Shown here in pieces: positions 24,423 through 32,495 of a DNA stretch of 64,000 bases. The stretch comes from Sphaerochaeta sp032144095. Its GTDB lineage: Bacteria; Spirochaetota; Spirochaetia; Sphaerochaetales; Sphaerochaetaceae. Made by a program: the position numbers and the translations under genes. Position 1 is the first letter of the stretch, and each line of letters starts with the position of its first letter. The stretch is taken from the NCBI RefSeq assembly GCF_032144095.1, contig NZ_JAVSNJ010000005.1, forward strand, positions 62,001 through 126,000. Direction: 5' to 3'. Under the pieces are notes generated by a model. The model saw nothing but the letters and a program-made list of their open reading frames with translations, had not been told where the DNA came from and did no database searches.

Positions 24423-25329
24423 GATAAAGGACGATACCATGCTCAAGAGTACGCTCGAGAGGATTGAGACGATCGTTACCAGTGCCAAGGAGCAGAAATC
24501 CTCCTGGGATTGCGTGTTGCTCTCCCGCCAGCAGGGACGCACCGGTGCAAAGCAGTACATCAACCTGATGTGCGATGACTTCATGGAACTGCATGGGGAC
24601 CGCCTCTATGGCGATGACCCTGCCATGGTCGGTGGCATCGGGACCATTGGGGGGCGGGCGATCACCTTCATAGGCAACCACAAGGGTGCCAACTTCAAGG
24701 AGAATGTGCTGTGCAACTACGGGATGAGCAATCCCGAGGGGTACCGAAAGGCTCTCCGGCTTGCCAAGCAGGCTGAGAAGTTCGGACGCCCTGTTGTCTG
24801 TTTCATCGATACCCCCGGGGCATACCCGGGCCTTGGTTCCGAGGAGAGGGGCATTGGCGAAGCCATAGCCCAGAACCTGAAGGTCTTTGCCACACTGAAG
24901 ACCCCTGTGCTCTGTTTTATCATAGGAGAGGGTGGCAGTGGAGGGGCTTTGGGTATCGGGGTGGGAGACAAGCTCTACATGCTGGAGAATGCCGTCTATT
25001 CGGTCATTACCCCAGAGGGGTTTGCCTCGATTCTCCTTCGTGACCCTTCGAAGGCCAAGGAAGCAGCTGAGGCGATGAAGATGACGGCTAGGAACCTCAA
25101 GGAATTTGGGGTTATCCATGACATCATCGCCGAAAAATCCCCTATCGAGACAGCCCAGTTAATCAAGGATATCATCATCCGGGACTTGGATGTGCTCTGT
25201 GCCAAACCGGTGGAGAACCTGGTTCGCTATAGGATCCGGAAAATCCGGGGGATCGGTGAGGTTTCCGGAGGCAAGGAGTGGTGGGACCCTCTGCTTGAGG
25301 TGTTCAAGAAGACCGAAAGCCTACGGTAA
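24415..25329 (+). CDS. accA: Acetyl-CoA carboxylase carboxyltransferase alpha subunit
   Basis: A 304-residue AccA. Conserved stretches include GDRLYGDDPAMVGG (61-74), FIDTPGAYPG (130-139), the oxyanion-type GEGGSGGALG (171-180) and VITPEGFASIL. It pairs with AccD. The ATG follows AAGGAGG by seven bases, inside the end of accD. It is the last gene of accBCDA and is followed by a clear terminator. Having all four acc genes together next to the fab genes is compact compared with genomes that scatter them. Confidence 0.96.
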   Translation: MSEIKDDTMLKSTLERIETIVTSAKEQKSSWDCVLLSRQQGRTGAKQYINLMCDDFMELHGDRLYGDDPAMVGGIGTIGGRAITFIGNHKGANFKENVLCNYGMSNPEGYRKALRLAKQAEKFGRPVVCFIDTPGAYPGLGSEERGIGEAIAQNLKVFATLKTPVLCFIIGEGGSGGALGIGVGDKLYMLENAVYSVITPEGFASILLRDPSKAKEAAEAMKMTARNLKEFGVIHDIIAEKSPIETAQLIKDIIIRDLDVLCAKPVENLVRYRIRKIRGIGEVSGGKEWWDPLLEVFKKTESLR

Positions 25330-25339
25330 AGGAAACACA

Positions 25340-25377
25340 AGAGCTGTTGCAGAGATGTAACGGCTCTCGTTTTTTTG
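25340..25377 (+). terminator. Rho-independent terminator of accBCDA
   Basis: Nine-bp stem AGAGCTGTT/AACGGCTCT (one G-T pair) with a 10-base loop, then CG and a run of seven T. Classic form, 10 bp after the accA stop. Confidence 0.85.
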
Positions 25378-25526
25378 TCCCAACCATTACCGCTTGTGTA
25401 TGCACTCTCCATACAATGCACATCCTTGGCCCCTATCCTTAGAAAGACTCTACGAGAGACTCCCAGCCGCTTCCCCTTGGGATGAGGCTACGGTCAGTAG
25501 GGTCTATCGCATAAGGATGGTAGGGA

Positions 25527-27059
25527 ATGAAAAAGCGTACTCTTAGGAAAAACAAGGTACAGAGATGGCGTAGCGCCATGCAGATCGGGTTCTTTGTGCT
25601 GGTAGCGTTCATCGCTACGATACACGGTTTGGCAGAGGGTGGGATCGTCCTGCCAGCCATCCTTGGTGGGGCATCGCTGCATGCCATCTGCCCCTTTGGC
25701 GGGGTTGTCTCGTTCTGGAATCTGGTGACCCTTGGAACCCTGGTGAAGAAGGTGCACGACTCATCGGTAATCCTGGCTGTGCTTGGCCTGTTGCTGGCCG
25801 TCCTGTTTGGACCGGTCATCTGTGGCTGGATCTGTCCGTTCGGAACCTTCCAGGAGTGGATCGGAAAGGTTGGACGCAAGCTGTTCAAGAAACGATACAA
25901 CCATTTCATCAACCCCAAGCTGGACAAGGTACTTCGATATTCCCGGTATCTTGTCCTTGCCTGGGTTTCCTACATGACCGTCATCACCGGCAAGTTGGTG
26001 TTCCAGGCCTATGACCCCTACTTTGCCCTGTTCAATTTCTACAGCAGTGAGGTGGCCATCTCAGGTTTTGTCCTGCTTGGGATCGTCATGGTCCTCTCCC
26101 TTTTTGTCGAACGCCCCTTCTGCAAATATGCCTGCCCGTATGGGGCCTTCCAGGGCCTCTTCAACCTGTTCAGGGTGTTTAAGATCAGGAGGGTGGAGGC
26201 AACCTGCATCTCCTGCAATGCATGTTCCAAGGCCTGTCCCATGAACATCGATGTTGCCACAGCTTCAGTTGTGAGGGACCACCAGTGTATCTCCTGCATG
26301 AAATGTACCAGCGAATCTGCATGCACTATTGCTGATACTGTGGACTTCTCTATAGCAAAGCCGAAGAAAAGGATATCCACGAAAACCTTGGGCCTGGTAT
26401 CAGGGGCTGTCCTTCTTGGCGGCATTGGTCTTTCGATGCTCCTTGGCCTATGGAGTGTGGAGTCCTCCAAGAAGCCAGCCCTTATCAGGCAGGGGGATTT
26501 TGTTGGGCAACCGAGTCCAAGTGATATCCGCGGGTCCTATACCTGGGACGATATCTCCAAGGCCTTCAACATCCCTTCTTCCCTCTTGATGGAAGCTTTC
26601 GGTTCCTCTTCTTCCTCTGATAAGGTCAGCTCCCTAGAAGCTCTCTACCTGGGAAAGACCCCCGAAGGCCAGGAGATTGGCACCGACTCCGCACGGCTCT
26701 TTGTATCGCTCTATACGGCCCTTCCCCATGTACGGGAAGCTGGGACCATCCTGCCACAATCGGCGATCGATGTGCTGAAGAGGGAAGGGAAAGGGAGCCC
26801 CCCAGGCTTTGGGGAGAGTCTCGATGAAAAGCTCACAAGCCCAGCCGAAGGCAGCCTCCCCGGTAGTCCGACCATCTCCTTTACGGGGAAAACCACATTC
26901 AAGGACCTTATAGATGCCGGCTACCTCCTTGCAGATATTGAGGCAGCAGTGGGGAAACCCAAAAGCCTGACGATGGCCATCAAGGATTTTGCCACAGAGA
27001 AGGGCATGGAGTTCTCGGAGATGAAAACCAAACTGAATGCCCTTGTTCGCAGAAGGTAG
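25527..27059 (+). CDS. NapH-like membrane polyferredoxin with extra C-terminal region
   Basis: A 510-residue membrane protein that should pass electrons at the cytoplasmic membrane. Residues 1-200 hold about five helices with two NapH/NosR-type motifs, CGWICPFG (99-106) and CKYACPYG (199-206). Two 4Fe-4S clusters follow: Cys 227/230/233/237 and Cys 254/257/260/266. The second is irregular, with five residues between the last two Cys. One more helix lies at about 286-310. The last 200 residues are soluble and contain two similar short helical segments, ISKAFNIPSSLLMEAFG (343-359) and LIDAGYLLADIEAAVG (461-476), that I cannot assign. No nitrate, nitrous-oxide or other reductase partner is next to it. 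It stands alone between terminators, so its donor and acceptor are unknown. Confidence 0.75.
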   Translation: MKKRTLRKNKVQRWRSAMQIGFFVLVAFIATIHGLAEGGIVLPAILGGASLHAICPFGGVVSFWNLVTLGTLVKKVHDSSVILAVLGLLLAVLFGPVICGWICPFGTFQEWIGKVGRKLFKKRYNHFINPKLDKVLRYSRYLVLAWVSYMTVITGKLVFQAYDPYFALFNFYSSEVAISGFVLLGIVMVLSLFVERPFCKYACPYGAFQGLFNLFRVFKIRRVEATCISCNACSKACPMNIDVATASVVRDHQCISCMKCTSESACTIADTVDFSIAKPKKRISTKTLGLVSGAVLLGGIGLSMLLGLWSVESSKKPALIRQGDFVGQPSPSDIRGSYTWDDISKAFNIPSSLLMEAFGSSSSSDKVSSLEALYLGKTPEGQEIGTDSARLFVSLYTALPHVREAGTILPQSAIDVLKREGKGSPPGFGESLDEKLTSPAEGSLPGSPTISFTGKTTFKDLIDAGYLLADIEAAVGKPKSLTMAIKDFATEKGMEFSEMKTKLNALVRRR

Positions 27060-27193
27060 GGGAATTGACAAGAGCTTGGTACAGGGCCTGGATATGATCT
27101 GGGCCCTGGTTGTATCTCCTTTGTTTGGGGACTTTTCTTCCTATCCTCTCAAAATGGAATAGGTACTAGCTAGTAATAATATAAAATATCAAT

Positions 27194-27247
27194 TTAGAAT
27201 AATTCTTGATAAGAACTGATTGACTTCCTCTCTGAAGATGCTACAAT
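27194..27247 (+). promoter_or_regulatory. Catalase promoter with PerR-like box
   Basis: TTGACT (27220-27225), 16 bp, TACAAT (27242-27247) forms a good sigma70 promoter with a start near 27254. Just upstream, TTAGAATAATTCTTG (27194-27208) has the perfect core AGAAT-A-ATTCT and matches 10 of 14 positions of the PerR box. Peroxide-controlled expression is a reasonable inference. No perR gene is in the window. Confidence 0.5.
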
Positions 27248-27342
27248 TATCGATGCATATACAGTAATTTTTCCATTGTTTAGAGATGGGATGTGAGTTT
27301 CTCAGTATTTGTTACTGGGTGTGTATGCCATTGGAGGTTTGT

Positions 27343-28887
27343 GTGGACGAAAAAAAGAAGAACGAAAAGAAGATTGAAATGAAGGATCGTGATGGGCGTG
27401 ATACCCTCCCTAAGAAACCACTGACCTCGATAAGTGGAAGGCCGATAGCGAACAACGAGAATATTCAGACAGCAGGCCGGAGGGGTGGTGCAATGCTCCA
27501 GGACACCTGGTACCTGGAAAAGATGAGCCACTTCGACCGTGAGGTGATACCAGAGAGGCGTATGCATGCCAAGGGATCGGGAGCCTTCGGGACCTTTACC
27601 GTCACCCATGACATCACCAAGTGGACAAAGGCGTCCATCTTCTCGGCCATAGGGAAGAAGACCGACATGTTTGTCCGTTTCTCAACCGTTGCAGGGGAGA
27701 GAGGGGCAGCTGATGCCGAACGTGACATCCGTGGCTTTGCCATGAAATTCTATACCGACGAAGGGAACTGGGACCTTGTGGGGAACAACACCCCAGTATT
27801 CTTCTTCCGCGACCCGATGCTGTTTCCTGACCTCAACCATGCGGTCAAGCGCGACCCAAGGACCAATATGCGCAATGCCCAGAACAACTGGGATTTCTGG
27901 TCGATGCTCCCTGAGGCCCTGCACCAGGTGACCATCACGATGGGCGACCGTGGTATTCCCCACTCCTTCAGGCACATGAATGGCTATGGCTCGCATACCT
28001 ACTCCTTCATCAATGCACAGGGAGAACGCCACTGGGTTAAGTTCACCTTCAAGACCGAGCAGGGTATCAAGAACCTGACCGATTCTGAAGCAGCCGCTGT
28101 GGTTGCCCACGACCGGGAGTCGAACCAGAGGGACCTTTTTGAATCCATCGAGAAGGGTGATTTCCCCCGATGGAAGATGTATGTGCAGATCATGACGGAG
28201 GAGCAGGCCAAAGAACATCCTCACAATCCGTTTGACCTGACCAAGGTATGGTACCACGATGAGTATCCCTTGCATGAGGTGGGGTACTTTGAGCTCAACA
28301 GGAATCCAGACAACTATTTCAGCGATGTTGAGCAGTCTGCATTCAATCCTGCAAACAAGGTTCCCGGCATCAGCTACTCTCCTGACCGTATGTTGCAGGG
28401 GCGCCTCTTCTCCTATGGGGATGCACAGCGCTACCGCCTGGGGGTAAACCACTACCAGATTCCGGTCAACAGGAGCAGGGTTGAGACCAACCATTACCAC
28501 CGCGATGGTGCGATGCGTATTGATGGGAACTTCAGCGGATCGGTGCACTACAACCCGAACTCCTATGGGATGTGGAAGGACCAGAATGGCTTGCAGGAGC
28601 GTCCCTTTGATGGTGATGGCCCTATCGACCACTATGACTTCAGGGAGGACGATGACCACTACTTTGAGCAGGTCGGGAAACTCTTCAACATCATGCAGGA
28701 GGACGAGAAACAACGCCTGTTCGACAATACCGCCAGAAATATGGGTGGTACCACCCTCTTGGTGCAGAAGAGGCATATACGTCACTGTTATCTTGCCGAT
28801 CCTGCGTATGGAGAGGGTGTTGCCAAGGCCTTGGGTATCCCTATCAAGGAAGTGGACATGGATGATCTCTATGGGGCCAGAGGGTAA
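27343..28887 (+). CDS. katA: Monofunctional heme catalase
   Basis: A small-subunit catalase that splits hydrogen peroxide to water and oxygen. With the start used here it has 514 residues. The distal His75 (RRMHAKGSG), Asn148 (GNNTPVFF) and the heme-ligand Tyr358 (RLFSYGDAQRY) are all present, with the long C-terminal part typical of clade 3 enzymes. I chose GTG at 27343 because GGAGG lies five bases before it. ATG codons at 27286, 27325 and 27379 are in frame but lack comparable ribosome sites. A catalase in an otherwise anaerobic-looking gene set suggests tolerance of brief air exposure. It has its own promoter and terminator. Confidence 0.95.
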   Translation: MDEKKKNEKKIEMKDRDGRDTLPKKPLTSISGRPIANNENIQTAGRRGGAMLQDTWYLEKMSHFDREVIPERRMHAKGSGAFGTFTVTHDITKWTKASIFSAIGKKTDMFVRFSTVAGERGAADAERDIRGFAMKFYTDEGNWDLVGNNTPVFFFRDPMLFPDLNHAVKRDPRTNMRNAQNNWDFWSMLPEALHQVTITMGDRGIPHSFRHMNGYGSHTYSFINAQGERHWVKFTFKTEQGIKNLTDSEAAAVVAHDRESNQRDLFESIEKGDFPRWKMYVQIMTEEQAKEHPHNPFDLTKVWYHDEYPLHEVGYFELNRNPDNYFSDVEQSAFNPANKVPGISYSPDRMLQGRLFSYGDAQRYRLGVNHYQIPVNRSRVETNHYHRDGAMRIDGNFSGSVHYNPNSYGMWKDQNGLQERPFDGDGPIDHYDFREDDDHYFEQVGKLFNIMQEDEKQRLFDNTARNMGGTTLLVQKRHIRHCYLADPAYGEGVAKALGIPIKEVDMDDLYGARG

Positions 28888-28926
28888 CCTGTCTTTATAG
28901 AGGACAGGATATGCCGTGTATAGGAC

Positions 28927-28958
28927 AAAAAACCAGCAGAGCGATCTGCTGGTTTTTT
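28927..28958. terminator. Bidirectional terminator between katA and the MATE gene
   Basis: Fourteen-bp stem AAAAAACCAGCAGA/TCTGCTGGTTTTTT with a GCGA loop. A-run before and T-run after make it active in both directions between two convergent genes. Confidence 0.9.
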
Positions 28959-28983
28959 CTAATGGTGAACACTCTTCAATTTG

Positions 28984-30342
28984 TCAGATGACTGCTGCTT
29001 TTCTCTCCAGGTTCTTCAGGCCGTTGAAGAAGAAGAATGCAGTGATGACTGTGGAGATGAGGTCGGCAAACGGGGCCGCATAGAGGATGCCCTCCAAGCC
29101 CCAGAACAGGGGAAAGATCATGATGGCCGGGATGAGGATGATCACTTGGCGGGAGAGGGTGAGGAACATCGCCGACCGAGGCTTGCCTATCGCCTGGAAG
29201 AAGTTCGCACCTATGATCTGGAATCCTACCAGGGGGGTAAAGAGGAACCAGCGCCGGAGGGCAAAGGTTCCCAAACGAAGCAGTTCTGGCTCCTGGTTGA
29301 AGAGGGCGACCATCTGGGTGGGAATGAAGCGGGTGGCAAGGTAGCCAAGGAGCACCAACAGGGTTGCCGCCGTGATGCCGAGCTTTGCAGCCTCTTTCAC
29401 CCTGTCAAACTTCCGGGCTCCGAAATTGAAGCTGATGATGGGTTGCACCCCTTGGTTGATGCCGATGATCGGCATGATGAGCAGGGTTTGCAGGCTGTTG
29501 ACTATGCCCATTGCCGAAATTCCAAGGTTTCCTCCGTAGGTGATGAGGGTCTTGTTCAGGACAATGTTCAGCAGGCTGTTGGCGAGCTGGAGGGCAAATG
29601 GCGGGATTCCCAGGCTGATTACCGTGAGGACGACCGTTTTCTTGAGGTGCATGTTGGCGAGGCGTAGCTTGTTTGTGCTTCTCTTACCCAGGAAGTAGCC
29701 TACCACCCAGATGGTGGAAGCAATCTGGCTGATGATGGTCGCCAAGGCTGCCCCTGCCATCCCCATGTCGAGGACAAAGATGAAGATGGGGTCGAGGATG
29801 AGGTTGATGCCGGCGCCAAGGAACATCGAGAGCATCGCAATCTTTGGGTTCCCGTCAGCCCTGATGAAGTTGTTCATGCCCATGCTCATGACCTGGAATG
29901 TGGATCCGAGGAAGATGATGCGCATGTACTCCTTTGCATAGGGAAGTACCTCGGCACTTGCCCCAAACAGGATGAGGATCTGGTTGAGGAATAGCTGACC
30001 AAGGATGGAGAACGAGAGGCCGGCTATCAACAGGAGGATGAAAGCGTTGCCGATGGTCTTTTCTGCATCCTCATACTTTTTCTGCCCAAGCTTGATGGAG
30101 AAGAGGGTAGCTCCGCCTATGCCGAAGAGTACCCCAAAGGCCATGAGGACGATCATGATGGGAAAGACGATGGTTATGCCCGCGATGCCAAAGGCCCCAA
30201 GGTCCACTTTGTTTCCGATGAAGATCCGGTCAACAATGTTGTACAGGGCACTGACCATCATGCCGACTATTGCCGGTACTGAGAATTGCATCAGTAGTGT
30301 TGATATTTTCTTTTCGCCGAGTGGGTTGTTTAGCTTATCCAT
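28984..30342 (-). CDS. MATE-family multidrug efflux transporter
   Basis: A 452-residue membrane protein with about 12 helices in two similar halves, the MATE fold. It opens with the NPLGEKKISTLLMQFSVPAIVGMM stretch common to bacterial NorM/DinF-like carriers, and similar motifs recur in the second half around 240-260. Such pumps export cationic drugs or dyes in exchange for sodium or protons. The gene starts eight bases after the MarR regulator stop, with its ribosome site inside that gene, so the two form one operon under MarR control. The substrate is unknown. Confidence 0.93.
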   Translation of the reverse strand: MDKLNNPLGEKKISTLLMQFSVPAIVGMMVSALYNIVDRIFIGNKVDLGAFGIAGITIVFPIMIVLMAFGVLFGIGGATLFSIKLGQKKYEDAEKTIGNAFILLLIAGLSFSILGQLFLNQILILFGASAEVLPYAKEYMRIIFLGSTFQVMSMGMNNFIRADGNPKIAMLSMFLGAGINLILDPIFIFVLDMGMAGAALATIISQIASTIWVVGYFLGKRSTNKLRLANMHLKKTVVLTVISLGIPPFALQLANSLLNIVLNKTLITYGGNLGISAMGIVNSLQTLLIMPIIGINQGVQPIISFNFGARKFDRVKEAAKLGITAATLLVLLGYLATRFIPTQMVALFNQEPELLRLGTFALRRWFLFTPLVGFQIIGANFFQAIGKPRSAMFLTLSRQVIILIPAIMIFPLFWGLEGILYAAPFADLISTVITAFFFFNGLKNLERKAAVI

Positions 30343-30350
30343 TCTGTATT

Positions 30351-30794
30351 CTACTCCAAGTTTTCAAAAAGCGGGGTATTTTCTACTTGATCCACCATCT
30401 TTTGCAATGCTGCAAAGGCATTCTGGTAGGTCTCGTCATCAAGGCCCTCGGTAATATATGCATTCCACTGCATGACTCGACCCCGTATCTCCTCTTGCTG
30501 TTGCTTGGCCTTTTCAGTCAGAAAAATACGGTTGCATCGTCTGTCCAGCCCATCTTGGACCCTGGTCACATACCCTTTTGCCAGTAAGGATCGGATGATC
30601 CTGGTTGTGGCAGCCTTGTCGATATAGAGGTAGGAGGATAGCTCCTCCTGGGTTCGTCCCTCTTTGGTGTATAGGGCAAAAAGGAAGGGATATTCTGCGC
30701 TGGTAAGCGAGAATTCCTTCAAGGCCTTGTTTGTGTATATTTGGCTTTGTCTGTGTAGAATGGAGATGAGCCGTCCGATGCTTTTGTGCTGCAT
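30351..30794 (-). CDS. MarR-family transcription regulator
   Basis: A 147-residue winged-helix regulator. The segment TSAEYPFLFALYTKEGRTQEELS leads into a DNA-binding helix (DKAATTRIIRSLLAKG) and the wing with DRRCNRIFLTEKA, as in MarR proteins. It probably represses its own operon with the MATE pump and is released by a drug-like ligand. I start it at the ATG at 30794, seven bases after the -10 box, which implies a leaderless message; there is no ribosome site. A TTG 12 codons upstream lies inside the -35/operator region and is unlikely. The operator at 30816-30833 supports autoregulation. Confidence 0.9.
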   Translation of the reverse strand: MQHKSIGRLISILHRQSQIYTNKALKEFSLTSAEYPFLFALYTKEGRTQEELSSYLYIDKAATTRIIRSLLAKGYVTRVQDGLDRRCNRIFLTEKAKQQQEEIRGRVMQWNAYITEGLDDETYQNAFAALQKMVDQVENTPLFENLE

Positions 30795-30801
30795 AGGAGA
30801 A

Positions 30802-30833
30802 TGTATATAGAAAATTAGTTGATGCGTCAACTA
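30802..30833 (-). promoter_or_regulatory. Promoter and palindromic operator of marR-MATE operon
   Basis: TAGTTGATGCGTCAACTA (30816-30833) has perfect seven-bp arms around TGCG, a size usual for MarR sites. Read leftward it holds the -35 box TTGACG (complement of 30825-30830). After 17 bp comes TATACA (complement of 30802-30807), then seven bases to the ATG. Repressor binding would block the -35 region. Confidence 0.65.
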
Positions 30834-30863
30834 TTGCATCTGTTTTCTTCTTTTCCCATCCCG

Positions 30864-30872
30864 TGGTATACT
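30864..30872 (+). promoter_or_regulatory. Extended -10 promoter of the HAD phosphatase gene
   Basis: TGGTATACT: a TATACT hexamer preceded by TGn, seven bases before the ATG at 30880. No ribosome site lies between, so the mRNA is probably leaderless. Confidence 0.5.
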
Positions 30873-30879
30873 TGCACCC

Positions 30880-31737
30880 ATGCAACAGAAACCTACCATT
30901 GCCATCATGTATGATTTTGACAAGACCCTCACTACCAAGGATATGCAGGAGTACTCCTTCATACCGAAACTGAATATGGAGGCATCCTCCTTTTGGTCAA
31001 AGGCAAATGTCTTGGCCCGTGAGGAGGGGATGGACAGCATCCTGGCCTACATGAAGCTCATGTTGGATGAGTCAAAGAAACGGAACCAGCCCATCAGAAG
31101 GAGTGATTTTGTCTCCTTGGGAAAGGGCCTTGAGTTCTACCCGGGGGTCCTCTCCTGGTTTGAGGCGATCGATAGGAAGGGTTCTGAGTTGGGACTCATC
31201 ATCGACCACTACATCATCTCCTCCGGCCTGAGAGAGATCATAGAGGGTTCTGCGGTAGGAGACCGATTCAAGCGTATCTATGCCAGTGAGTATTTCTATG
31301 ACGAGAATGGTGTCGCCACCTGGCCCAAGCTTGCAGTCAACTATACAGCCAAGACACAATTCCTCTTTAGGATCAACAAGGGAGTGCTGGATGTGTTTGA
31401 GGACAAGAAACTGAACAATTTTACCCCCGAGGAGAGCCGCTCGGTTCCCTTTACCAACATGATCTACATTGGTGACGGTCTTACCGATGTGCCTTGCATG
31501 AAGTTGGTGAAGACCAACGGGGGCAAGAGCATCGCGGTGCATAAGGCAGGGGACCTTACCACCTGTCATCATCTGATGCGCGAAAGGCGTATCGATTTCT
31601 TTGTTGAGGCCGATTACTCTGAGGGCAAGGATTTGTTCTCCCTGGTAAGTACCATCCTGAGCAAGATGCAGGCGGAGAACCTGCTGCAGGATGCCCACGT
31701 GGGGATGTGGGATGTGGCACAGAAGGCTGGAGAATAG
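30880..31737 (+). CDS. HAD-superfamily phosphatase
   Basis: A 285-residue haloacid-dehalogenase-fold hydrolase. The nucleophile motif is DFDKTLT with Asp12 and Asp14, a SSG motif II lies near residue 114 (YIISSGLRE), and GDGLTDVPCM is the metal-binding motif near the C-terminal third. An inserted cap domain lies between the first two. The family mostly removes phosphate from small molecules, but the substrate here cannot be told. It has no ribosome site and sits seven bases behind an extended -10, like its divergent neighbour marR. Its neighbours do not suggest a pathway. Confidence 0.85.
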   Translation: MQQKPTIAIMYDFDKTLTTKDMQEYSFIPKLNMEASSFWSKANVLAREEGMDSILAYMKLMLDESKKRNQPIRRSDFVSLGKGLEFYPGVLSWFEAIDRKGSELGLIIDHYIISSGLREIIEGSAVGDRFKRIYASEYFYDENGVATWPKLAVNYTAKTQFLFRINKGVLDVFEDKKLNNFTPEESRSVPFTNMIYIGDGLTDVPCMKLVKTNGGKSIAVHKAGDLTTCHHLMRERRIDFFVEADYSEGKDLFSLVSTILSKMQAENLLQDAHVGMWDVAQKAGE

Positions 31738-31760
31738 GAGAGCATTTTCTTTTGTCGGTC

Positions 31761-32402
31761 CTACTGATGTAGCCACTCTTGCATAAGGCGTGCAACTACC
31801 CTCATTCCCTCCCTTGTTGGATGGAGGCCATCGGCGAGCAGGCCGTCACCCTCCTTGATGGGGTAGGCTGCCAGGTCGATCAAATGTGCCTTTGGGTAGG
31901 AGGCAACAGTCTGCCTGATGGTTCTTGCCAGGTCGTTCTGGTTCCATCCGTTGGCGTTCATGGCAGTGAGGGTCCTGTCTGTCCTCTGTAGCGGGGTGCA
32001 GAAATAGAGTGTGCTCCTCTGGTGAAGGGCAAGCATCGAGCGTACCAGCCGTTGGTATGCTTCGGCAAAGATGGGAAGTGTTGTGGGGCTGTCCGCCTGC
32101 CCAAAATCGTTGGTTCCCCCAAAGATGATGATGAAATCCCCTTCCAGCCGCTCTTGGCGTTTGTGGGCAAGGAAGCTTGAGGAGAGGGGGCGGGCCCCAG
32201 TCTCGCTTATCCTGCTGCCTGAATAGGATTCGTTCATCAGGATCTTGAGGTTTGTCTCCTCCATCAACAGATGCCACCAGGTGTGCTCTTTTAGTACTAC
32301 ATCATAGCCTTCCTTGGGGTAGAAAATTTCATTTTCCGGTGGGTTGAAGCCTGCAAAGGTGGAGATAGAGTCGCCTAGAATGGAGAAGGTTTTTTGCATC
32401 AT
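31761..32402 (-). CDS. SGNH/GDSL-family hydrolase
   Basis: A 213-residue cytoplasmic esterase-like protein. The nucleophile Ser lies in ILGDSISTFAG (about 8-18), an oxyanion Asn in FGGTNDFG, and the Asp/His pair in LLADGLHPTREG near the C-terminus. It resembles lipase/acylhydrolase proteins that deacylate sugars, but the substrate is unknown. The start is the ATG at 32402, which matches a -10 box six bases upstream and implies a leaderless message. The next codon is also ATG. The open frame continues far upstream but without SGNH similarity. It converges with the HAD gene. A second SGNH hydrolase of a different kind is at 2197. Confidence 0.85.
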   Translation of the reverse strand: MMQKTFSILGDSISTFAGFNPPENEIFYPKEGYDVVLKEHTWWHLLMEETNLKILMNESYSGSRISETGARPLSSSFLAHKRQERLEGDFIIIFGGTNDFGQADSPTTLPIFAEAYQRLVRSMLALHQRSTLYFCTPLQRTDRTLTAMNANGWNQNDLARTIRQTVASYPKAHLIDLAAYPIKEGDGLLADGLHPTREGMRVVARLMQEWLHQ

Positions 32403-32408
32403 GGGCGA

Positions 32409-32437
32409 AGTGTAGCAAGGGTTTTGGCTTGGAGCAA
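32409..32437 (-). promoter_or_regulatory. Promoter of the second SGNH hydrolase gene
   Basis: Read leftward: TTGCTC (complement of 32432-32437), 17 bp, TACACT (complement of 32409-32414), then six bases to the ATG. This places the transcript start at or next to the start codon. Confidence 0.5.
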
Positions 32438-32469
32438 GAGGCGAATGGTTCCGTTTCTGAGGTTTCTTG

Positions 32470-32478
32470 TGGTATGCT
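32470..32478 (+). promoter_or_regulatory. Extended -10 promoter of the glycerol-1-phosphate dehydrogenase gene
   Basis: TGGTATGCT is an extended -10 box 17 bp before the ATG at 32496. In contrast to its neighbours, this gene has a ribosome site (GAGGAG) in the short leader. Confidence 0.45.
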
Positions 32479-32495
32479 CCTTGTGAGGAGCAATC

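Noticed and set aside
27682..28785. Long open frame of 367 codons antisense to the catalase gene
   Set aside because: It lies wholly inside katA, follows its codon pattern on the other strand, and has no recognisable domain or ribosome site.
28981..29667. Open frame of 228 codons on the plus strand inside the MATE gene
   Set aside because: Charged, low-complexity translation with no family likeness, fully antisense to a well-supported transporter gene.
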